From Tectiglobus sp963922535 (GTDB lineage: Bacteria > Pseudomonadota > Alphaproteobacteria > Rhizobiales > Hyphomicrobiaceae): a DNA stretch of 29,042 nt. The DNA is taken from positions 1 through 29,042 of the forward strand of contig CAWUIN010000033.1 of the NCBI GenBank assembly GCA_963922535.1. The letters are read 5' to 3'. This document shows, piece by piece, positions 23,192-29,042 of this stretch. The notes beneath the pieces were generated by a model. The model did no database searches. It had not been told where the DNA came from and saw nothing but the letters and a program-made list of their open reading frames with translations. A program made the translations under genes and the position numbers. Every line of letters starts with the position of its first letter. Position 1 is the stretch's first letter.

Positions 23192-23812
23192 TCATTCTCT
23201 AACGTTCAGCAGCATCGGTGTTGCTTCACGGATCATGCGCTTGACGTCGAAATCGGGGACGACCTTGTCGTAGTCGCCATCGATCATCAGTGAGGCGGCA
23301 CCGTGGACGAAGGTCCAGAGGCGAACAGCAATTTCAGTTGCATCGCCGGCAATGTCGTTATTAGCGCAAAACAACGCGACCTGCTCGATCACCTTGCCAA
23401 AGCATGCCCGGCCTTCTTCCGTCACCCGTTCTGCCGCTTTTATGTCCGGATGCTGGCCAAACATAAGGCGGAACAGCGGCGGTTGCTGGATGGCAAAGTC
23501 AACGTAAGCTTCACCCATAGCCGCGATACCTTTGAGCGTCCCGGCACCGTGCGCTGCCACTGCCGCCATCGATTTTTCCGTCATCACCGCAAATGCCAAC
23601 GACACCACAGCTTCAAGGATCTCATCACGGTCACGAAAATGTTTATAAGGTGCTGCCGTTGAAACGCCGGCCAGACGGCAGGCATCGGCAACCTTGAAAT
23701 GCTCGGCGCCGTATTCACATATAAGTTGAAATGCCGCAGCAATCAGTGCTTCGCGCAGCCCGCCGTGGTGGTAAGCCGCTTTCAGGCGCACCGTTTCCGA
23801 CTGTACTTTCAT
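23192..23812 (-). CDS. TetR/AcrR-family transcriptional repressor
   Basis: The 206-residue protein has an N-terminal TetR DNA-binding domain (HHGGLREALIAAAFQLICEYG, then the helix-turn-helix VADACRLAGVSTAAPYKHFRDRDEIL at about 41-66). Its ligand-binding C-terminal domain contains a W-x-x-x-H-G segment (LWTFVHGAASLM, about 165-176), characteristic of the WHG-type TetR C-terminal family. It is transcribed away from the membrane-fusion and RND genes, the usual arrangement for a local repressor of an efflux pump. Two CTAAC/GTTAG dyads lie in the shared region and are its likely operators. ATG 23812 is the chosen start. The inducer is unknown. Confidence 0.9.
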   Translation of the reverse strand: MKVQSETVRLKAAYHHGGLREALIAAAFQLICEYGAEHFKVADACRLAGVSTAAPYKHFRDRDEILEAVVSLAFAVMTEKSMAAVAAHGAGTLKGIAAMGEAYVDFAIQQPPLFRLMFGQHPDIKAAERVTEEGRACFGKVIEQVALFCANNDIAGDATEIAVRLWTFVHGAASLMIDGDYDKVVPDFDVKRMIREATPMLLNVRE

Positions 23813-23910
23813 TGAGTTGGAGGCTTGTTGCCCTGCCTCACCTTTAGCAGGTTCTGTTTTTTTTCGCTCATAAGATTTATTGTATCATGAATGTATAAAA
23901 GTTAAACGCT

Positions 23911-23933
23911 CTAACTTTCAATTGCAAAGTTAG
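23911..23933. promoter_or_regulatory. TetR-type operator candidate 1
   Basis: CTAACTTT-N7-AAAGTTAG is a perfect 8-bp dyad lying between the divergent repressor and efflux genes, 79 bp before the fusion-protein start. The next dyad shares its CTAAC/GTTAG core. Confidence 0.6.
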
Positions 23934-23938
23934 CTGAT

Positions 23939-23952
23939 CTAACATAAGTTAG
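23939..23952. promoter_or_regulatory. TetR-type operator candidate 2
   Basis: CTAACATAAGTTAG is a 5-bp dyad (CTAAC/GTTAG) whose centre is about 23.5 bp from that of the neighbouring larger dyad, roughly two helical turns. The two could bind repressor dimers on similar DNA faces. Confidence 0.5.
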
Positions 23953-24011
23953 CCTGCGTAACATTGGCTGCGATACAGGCAATCGAAAGCAAAGGGCGAA
24001 GGATAAAGGCC

Positions 24012-25217
24012 ATGAGCGGAGTAAAGAGTGTTTCAGACATTACCAGTGCACCCTGCGAACAATGCGGTGCCGAAGGCTCCTTGCAAAAGCGCACATGGAT
24101 TGGCGCGGCCGCAAACAGCATCGCAGTTACGGTTGTGGCGGCGACTGCGGTTGGCCTTGTTGTGGCCGGAGTTACAGCGTTGCACAGTCACGCTGAAAGC
24201 AAGGCATCCCGCCTGGCTGATCCAGTGATTGCGGTAACAACGCAGGTTGTCAAATGGTCGGATCACTACAACGTTGCCCGTGGCTACATTGGCCGCCTTG
24301 AAGCCGTGCGAGAAACTGCCGCTGCCTTTGAGCGTGACGGCTTGGTTGTTCAGGTTAACTTCGATGAAGGCGATGCGGTTGCAAAGGATGCGGTGATCGC
24401 TCTGCTGGACACGTCCAAACTGCAAGCCAACCGCCGCGAACTTGAGGCACAGCGTGAGGAGCTAAACGCCCAGCGCAACCTTGCTAAACTGACACTGAAG
24501 CGCCAGGATCAATTGCAATCGCGCGGCTGGAGCCCGGAACAGCGCTTCGACGAGGCGCGTTTCGACGTTGCTCGCCTCACGGCTTCAATTGCCCGTGTTG
24601 ACGCGGCGATCGAAGCACTTGACGTCGATATTGAAAAAAGCCAGATCAGAGCGCCCTTCGCCGGCAAGATTACCGCTCGCAATCTTGATGAAGGCGCTGT
24701 CGTGGGAGCAGGCACTACAGTGCTCAGAATTATCGAAAGTGGCAGCCTGCAAGCGCGTATCGGCGTTGCGCCTGAAGCAGCGGATGAACTTGAAATTGGC
24801 AGCACATATCAGCTCTCAGCAGGCAATGATCTTTTAAGCGCAACCCTGAAAGCAAAGCGTGCCGATCTGTCAGCCGGTTCGCGCACCGTTACGGCATTAT
24901 TCACGTTAAATGAGGATACTGACGTTCCGCTTGGCGAAGTCGTTGTGCTCAACCTGGAGCGTCGGGTTGAAAGCCCCGGCGTCTGGCTGCCACTTGCAGC
25001 GCTGGTGGAAGGGCGCAAAGGATTGTGGAGCGTGATGCTGGCCGATGCTGTCAACACGGCGCCGATGATCCGCCGGGAATCCGTGGAAGTCCTTTACGTC
25101 AAAGAAAATCGCGCCTACGTCCGCGCTGCTTTTAAGGACGGCGATCGCGTGGTCACCACTGGCACCAATCGGATTACGCCGGGCCAGCGGGTCGTGCTTG
25201 CCAGGCTCGATCAGTAA
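24012..25217 (+). CDS. RND efflux membrane-fusion (periplasmic adaptor) protein
   Basis: The 401-residue protein links the inner-membrane RND pump to an outer-membrane channel. Order: a cytoplasmic N-terminus containing APCEQCG (Cys15, Cys18), one transmembrane helix (about 29-56), a beta/lipoyl half (FERDGLVVQVNFDEGDAVAKDAVIALLD), and an alpha-helical hairpin (LQANRRELEAQREELNAQRNLAKLTLKRQD...). The second lipoyl half (IRAPFAGKITARNLDEGAVV) and beta-barrel region follow. ATG 24012 is supported by GAAGGA upstream; TTG 23964 would add 16 residues. There is no lipobox, so anchoring is by the helix. The RND gene follows after 75 bp. The small N-terminal CxxC is unusual for this family. Confidence 0.9.
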   Translation: MSGVKSVSDITSAPCEQCGAEGSLQKRTWIGAAANSIAVTVVAATAVGLVVAGVTALHSHAESKASRLADPVIAVTTQVVKWSDHYNVARGYIGRLEAVRETAAAFERDGLVVQVNFDEGDAVAKDAVIALLDTSKLQANRRELEAQREELNAQRNLAKLTLKRQDQLQSRGWSPEQRFDEARFDVARLTASIARVDAAIEALDVDIEKSQIRAPFAGKITARNLDEGAVVGAGTTVLRIIESGSLQARIGVAPEAADELEIGSTYQLSAGNDLLSATLKAKRADLSAGSRTVTALFTLNEDTDVPLGEVVVLNLERRVESPGVWLPLAALVEGRKGLWSVMLADAVNTAPMIRRESVEVLYVKENRAYVRAAFKDGDRVVTTGTNRITPGQRVVLARLDQ

Positions 25218-25246
25218 CGTGCTCTCTTGACGCTTAACCTGCCTCC

Positions 25247-25262
25247 AGTGGTTTGTATCACT
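25247..25262. repeat. 16-bp imperfect palindrome, copy 2
   Basis: AGTGGTTTGTATCACT, followed by AG, matches the copy at 554-569 at 15 of 16 bases. It lies in the 75-bp gap between the fusion-protein and RND genes, 30 bp before the RND start, an odd place for an operator inside an apparent operon. Confidence 0.5.
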
Positions 25263-25292
25263 AGCACCCAAGCATGACTTTGAGGTCCCAGC

Positions 25293-28200
25293 ATGCGCTC
25301 GCTGTTTTATCGTGACAAGCGTCTTCTCGTGCTCGTCGTCCTTATGATTTTCTCCGCCGGGATTTCGGGACTTCTGACCATCGGCCGCCAGGAAGACCCA
25401 ACAATCACCAACCTTTTCGCGACAATTGTCACACCTTATCCCGGCGCAGGACCGGAGCGCGTTGAAGCACTTGTCACAGAAAAAATAGAAGACGAATTAC
25501 GCCAGATCGAAGAGGTCAACCATGTTACATCGACATCACGCACTAGCATATCTGTCATCCAGATCGAACTTTCGCAATTCATCTCTGATGTACAAATCGA
25601 CCAGACTTGGTCGCGCATTCGCGATGCCTTGGCCGATGCATCGGCAAACTTTCCCGCGGGAGTTCCGGAACCAGTCTTCGATAATGATCGCACCGGCGCG
25701 TTCACCAGCATTGTAGCCCTCATCGCGCGTGACGGCCGTCGCGTTAGCGATGCTGTTAATCGGCGCTACGCTGAACTGCTGCAGGACCGGCTGCGTGGAT
25801 TATCCGGCACCAAATTCGTGCAAATTTATGGTGCCCAGACAGAAGAAATCCAGGTTACGATCGATCCCGTCAAACTAACGTCGATCGGCCTGACTGCAGA
25901 GGCCGTCTCAGCCGCTATTCGTCGGGCCGACAGTAAGGTCAGTGCCGGCCAGATTCGCGGTGACAGAGCAAACCTTTTGATCGAAGTCACAGGCGAAATC
26001 AAATCGCTGGAGCGCATTGCTCGCATCCCCATTCTGGAAAGCGACAATAGCCGCATCGTACGCGTCTCAGACGTTGCTTCGGTCATGAAAACTGTGCGCA
26101 AGCCGCCAACAAGCATCGCAATTGCCGACGGCAATCCTGCAGTTCTGATTGCCGCCCGCATGCAGGACGACCTTCAGGTCGATGCCTGGACTAATAAGGT
26201 CAATGCGATCTATGCAGATTTCCGCAACGAACTGCCGTCCAGTCTGGAACTGCGTGTCCTGTTCGACCAGTCCAGCTACACCGCCACACGGCTGGCAGGT
26301 GTGGTGGAAAATATGGCGATTGGTATCGCCCTGGTTGTCGGCGTCCTTCTCCTGACACTTGGCTGGCGGGCCGCATTGATCGTTGCGATTATTCTGCCAC
26401 TTGCAACATTGCTTTCGATTTCCGGTCTGCGCCTGGTCGGTATCCCCATTCATCAGATGTCGGTTACAGGCTTGATTGTGGCCCTAGGCCTGCTGGTCGA
26501 TGCCGGCATTGTCATGACCGACGATATCCGTCGACGGCTGACGGCCGGCATGTCGCGCCTTAAAGCCGTTGAGGAGGCAGTTGGCCGGCTTTCCGCACCG
26601 TTGCTTGCTTCAACGCTGACTACCGCTCTTGCGTTCATGCCGATGGCTTTGCTTCCCGGACCGGCAGGCGATTTTGTCGGCGCCATTGCGATTGCCGTAA
26701 TCATTATGCTGTTTGCCTCGCTCGCTCTTGCGCTGACGCTCACGCCCGCGCTCGCCGGCTGGCTTTTGCCAGAAACTGCGCAAAGTAAAGATAAGGCGGC
26801 ACAGACAAGCGGGCTGTTCGGCTGGTCCATCGCTCTGGCACTTGCGCGTCCAAGACTGGCAATCCTTCTCTCCCTTGTCCTGCCTGCAATCGGCTTTGGC
26901 GCCTTTCCAACACTCAAAGCTCAATTTTTTCCTGGTGTTGACCGAAACCAGTTTTATGTCCAGCTAAAGCTGCCGGATGGCAGCGCCATCAGTGAAACAC
27001 AACGCATTGCGCTTAAGACAGACGCCTTGATACGCGAGGAATCCGGTGTCCGCGCCATTAACTGGGTGATCGGTGAAAGTGCACCTGCTTTTTACTACAA
27101 TATGATTGCCGATCAGGATAATGAGCCGAGCTTTGCTGAAGCTCTGGTGACAACTGCATCGTCCGAGGCGACGGAAGCGATGCTCGGCCGCTTGCAGCGT
27201 CTGCTGGATGCCGGAGTACCGCAGGCTCGTATTATCGTGCGTGGGCTTGCGCAGGGGCCGCCGGTCAGTGCGCCGGTTGAAATCCGTATTGCTGGTTCAG
27301 AGCTGGCCACGCTGCGTGAACTTGGCGAACGGGTCCGACGCATTATGATCGAAGTGCCTGATATTATCCAGGCTCGAACGCAGCTGGCCGCTGGCGCTCC
27401 CAAGGTTATCGTCGACCTGGATGAAGAAAAGGTAAGGCTTGCCGGATTGCAGTTGAGCGATATCGCACGGCAGCTGGATGCCGCATTGGAAGGCAGCACC
27501 GGCGGCTCCCTGATCGAGGGAAGCGAGGAACTTCCAGTTCGCGTCCGTGTCGGTGAACAAGACCGCCGCGACTTTAAATCGGTGCGTGCCATCGATGTGC
27601 TGGCCCCGGATGCTCAGGCCCGCGCACAGGCCGGTGCTTATCCGGGAATCCCTCTGACGGCGCTGGGGACCTTGAAACTGCAACCGGCGGTAAGTCCTAT
27701 TTACCGCCGTAACGGCGAACGCATCAACACAATTCAGGGATTTGTGCATCGCGATGTGCTGCCGGAGGAAGCATTAAAGAAAGTACGCGCCAAAATATCT
27801 GAAAGCGGCCTTAAACTTCCGGCCGGCTACCGCTTCGAAATTGGCGGAGATGCTGACGCGCGTGATGATGTTCTGCGTAATCTCATTTCCTCGCTTGGCA
27901 TCATTGTTGCCTTGAGCATTGCATCCATCGTTATGACATTGGGTTCTTACCGTCTGTCTTTGGTGACAGGGATTGTCGCAGTTTTATCGATGGGGCTCAG
28001 CTTGCTGGCACTTGCTGTATTCGGTTATCCTTTCGGCATCCAGGCCGTCATCGGGGTCATTGGCTCAATCGGCGTGTCGATCAACGCTGCCATCATCATT
28101 ATGACAGCTCTGAAAGATGACCCATCAGCTCGAGGCGGCAACCTGGAGCGTATCGGCGAATTGGTCGTAACACAGAGCCGTCACATTATCTCGACGACAC

Positions 28201-28433
28201 TAACAACGTTTGGCGGCTTCCTCCCGCTTATTCTGGATGGTGGCGGCTTCTGGCCACCTTTTGCAATGGCAATTGCCGGCGGTGTTCTGCTGTCCACGAT
28301 CATTTCATTTTACTTTATACCGCCGGCCTTTGCCCTTCTGGCACGGCGCGGCGGGCTATTGTCTGTAGGATCGAATACCAAGCAGTTAATTCTCAAAGGG
28401 CAAGCAAAGGCAGGAGACATAACGGCAGCATAA
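25293..28433 (+). CDS. RND-family inner-membrane efflux transporter
   Basis: The 1046-residue proton-driven transporter has the RND layout: helix 1 (about 9-29), a large periplasmic loop, helices 2-6 (about 335-490), a second loop, and a final helix block (about 865-1025). Typical segments include FATIVTPYPGAGPERVEALVTEKIEDELRQI and GLLVDAGIVMTDDIRRRL. In helix 4 AcrB has two adjacent aspartates; here the pair reads Asp403-Ala404, as in heavy-metal pumps such as CusA. The helix-10 region (about 925-932, SIGVSINAAIII) lacks AcrB's lysine. The proton path must differ from AcrB, with Asp410 and Asp411 as possible helpers. Substrates cannot be told. No outer-membrane channel gene follows. Control by the upstream TetR protein is likely. 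Confidence 0.92.
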   Translation: MRSLFYRDKRLLVLVVLMIFSAGISGLLTIGRQEDPTITNLFATIVTPYPGAGPERVEALVTEKIEDELRQIEEVNHVTSTSRTSISVIQIELSQFISDVQIDQTWSRIRDALADASANFPAGVPEPVFDNDRTGAFTSIVALIARDGRRVSDAVNRRYAELLQDRLRGLSGTKFVQIYGAQTEEIQVTIDPVKLTSIGLTAEAVSAAIRRADSKVSAGQIRGDRANLLIEVTGEIKSLERIARIPILESDNSRIVRVSDVASVMKTVRKPPTSIAIADGNPAVLIAARMQDDLQVDAWTNKVNAIYADFRNELPSSLELRVLFDQSSYTATRLAGVVENMAIGIALVVGVLLLTLGWRAALIVAIILPLATLLSISGLRLVGIPIHQMSVTGLIVALGLLVDAGIVMTDDIRRRLTAGMSRLKAVEEAVGRLSAPLLASTLTTALAFMPMALLPGPAGDFVGAIAIAVIIMLFASLALALTLTPALAGWLLPETAQSKDKAAQTSGLFGWSIALALARPRLAILLSLVLPAIGFGAFPTLKAQFFPGVDRNQFYVQLKLPDGSAISETQRIALKTDALIREESGVRAINWVIGESAPAFYYNMIADQDNEPSFAEALVTTASSEATEAMLGRLQRLLDAGVPQARIIVRGLAQGPPVSAPVEIRIAGSELATLRELGERVRRIMIEVPDIIQARTQLAAGAPKVIVDLDEEKVRLAGLQLSDIARQLDAALEGSTGGSLIEGSEELPVRVRVGEQDRRDFKSVRAIDVLAPDAQARAQAGAYPGIPLTALGTLKLQPAVSPIYRRNGERINTIQGFVHRDVLPEEALKKVRAKISESGLKLPAGYRFEIGGDADARDDVLRNLISSLGIIVALSIASIVMTLGSYRLSLVTGIVAVLSMGLSLLALAVFGYPFGIQAVIGVIGSIGVSINAAIIIMTALKDDPSARGGNLERIGELVVTQSRHIISTTLTTFGGFLPLILDGGGFWPPFAMAIAGGVLLSTIISFYFIPPAFALLARRGGLLSVGSNTKQLILKGQAKAGDITAA

Positions 28434-28606
28434 CCGACAATCGCGCCGCTATTGGGATTTCTTTCACAGTCTCTCGGCATGGACACAGTGTCGTTTGCCA
28501 TGTCTGCCCCAATTTGCCACAAACACCTTCATCTTTCATTTGCTCGCATTGAAGGCACAGTCAGCCGATGGCCTCAACTTTATTCGGCCCAGGATTAACC
28601 CGCGTC

Positions 28607-29042
28607 TCAAAGCCCGATCGCATCGGCAACTGCAACCGTGCGCCGGGCGATTTCGGCGTGCAGCAGTTCAACCATTTCACCTTCCAGGCTGATCACGCCC
28701 TTGCCCTGATTTTCCGGCAGCCCGAACGCCGCCAGGATTTTGCGGGCGCGGGCCACCTCCTGTGCCGTTGGGGCGAAAATATCGTTCGCCGTCTCGATCT
28801 GGCTCGGATGGATCAGCGTCTTGCCGTCCATGCCGAGCATCCGGCCCTGCCGGCACTCGGCCGTAAAACCTTCTGCGTCGCGAAAGTTATTATAAACGCC
28901 GTCCAGTACGTCGAGCCCGAAAGCCCGCGCCGCGGTGACGATGGAACTGAGCCAGTAAAGCGCCGCCATGCGGTTCTCGTCGAGCGAGGCGCGCGTATTC
29001 ATGACGAGATCGTTGGTGCCGGCCACAAAACAGGTGAGCGGG
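28607..29042 (-). CDS. CitE-like / malyl-CoA lyase-like protein, partial
   Basis: Only the C-terminal part is in the window; the frame runs off the right edge, so the true start is missing and the internal GTG at 29026 is not a start. The visible residues include CFVAGTNDLVMNTRA, ARAFGLDVLDGVYNNFRD, GMDGKTLIHPSQIETAN and a C-terminal helical cap. This is the HpcH/HpaI-CitE lyase superfamily, whose members cleave or form C-C bonds of malyl-CoA-type or citryl-CoA-type thioesters. The HPSQIE motif is characteristic. Whether it is citrate lyase beta, a malyl-CoA lyase or another thioesterase-like relative cannot be decided from this fragment. It converges with the RND gene. Confidence 0.85.
   Translation of the reverse strand, partial: PLTCFVAGTNDLVMNTRASLDENRMAALYWLSSIVTAARAFGLDVLDGVYNNFRDAEGFTAECRQGRMLGMDGKTLIHPSQIETANDIFAPTAQEVARARKILAAFGLPENQGKGVISLEGEMVELLHAEIARRTVAVADAIGL

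Noticed and set aside
28310..28522. Minus-strand small frame at the end of the RND gene
   Set aside because: Mostly antisense to RND coding sequence, with no ribosome site or recognisable features.

Overview
The window looks like a chromosomal segment of an alphaproteobacterium, most likely Hyphomicrobiales (Rhizobiales). The evidence is the divergent ppiD-trpE / tpiA-secG-pyrG block, the Rhizobiales-style Y-family polymerase, the ScsB-type DsbD with its periplasmic peroxiredoxin, and the general style of the proteins. By eye the base composition is moderately GC-rich. GTG and TTG starts are frequent. No rRNA, tRNA, CRISPR array or intact mobile element was seen.

Layout. (1) 1-900: a decayed rhomboid protease gene with an in-frame TAG between its catalytic Ser and His regions, then about 370 bp of non-coding DNA packed with inverted repeats. 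(2) 900-2423: a DinB/ImpB-like translesion polymerase whose stop codon touches an N-terminal remnant of an IS5-family transposase. (3) 2615-8875: a minus-strand operon aceE-aceF-lpd encoding a pyruvate dehydrogenase complex with a homodimeric (E. coli-type) E1. The E3 carries its own lipoyl domain and an unusual Pro/Glu/Gln-rich, internally duplicated N-terminal extension. A terminator lies downstream and a palindrome sits just upstream of aceE. (4) 9103-12033: a small conserved hypothetical gene faces a tight plus-strand operon hisA - arginase-superfamily protein - hisF. The arginase-like gene overlaps hisA by 4 bp. hisH and hisE are absent here. (5) 12172-15034: an envelope reductase (ScsB-type DsbD) and a periplasmic peroxiredoxin-like protein, then a strong terminator. 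(6) 15144-19004, minus: an unfused trpE and ppiD. (7) 19539-23067, plus: tpiA, a small secreted basic protein, secG and pyrG. (8) 23192-28433: a TetR-family repressor divergent from an RND efflux pump (membrane-fusion protein plus inner-membrane transporter), with palindromic operator candidates between them. (9) 28607-end: the C-terminal part of a CitE/malyl-CoA-lyase-like gene, cut by the window edge.

How the genes work together. AceE, AceF and Lpd form one enzyme complex converting pyruvate to acetyl-CoA. HisA and HisF perform consecutive steps of histidine synthesis, and the arginase-like protein is translationally tied to them. ScsB would carry cytoplasmic reducing power across the membrane to the peroxiredoxin encoded 3 bp downstream. 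The TetR protein probably controls the RND pump genes. The most unusual items are the variant ureohydrolase inside the his operon, the lpd N-terminal extension, the broken rhomboid gene, and a 16-bp imperfect palindrome found in two distant intergenic places.
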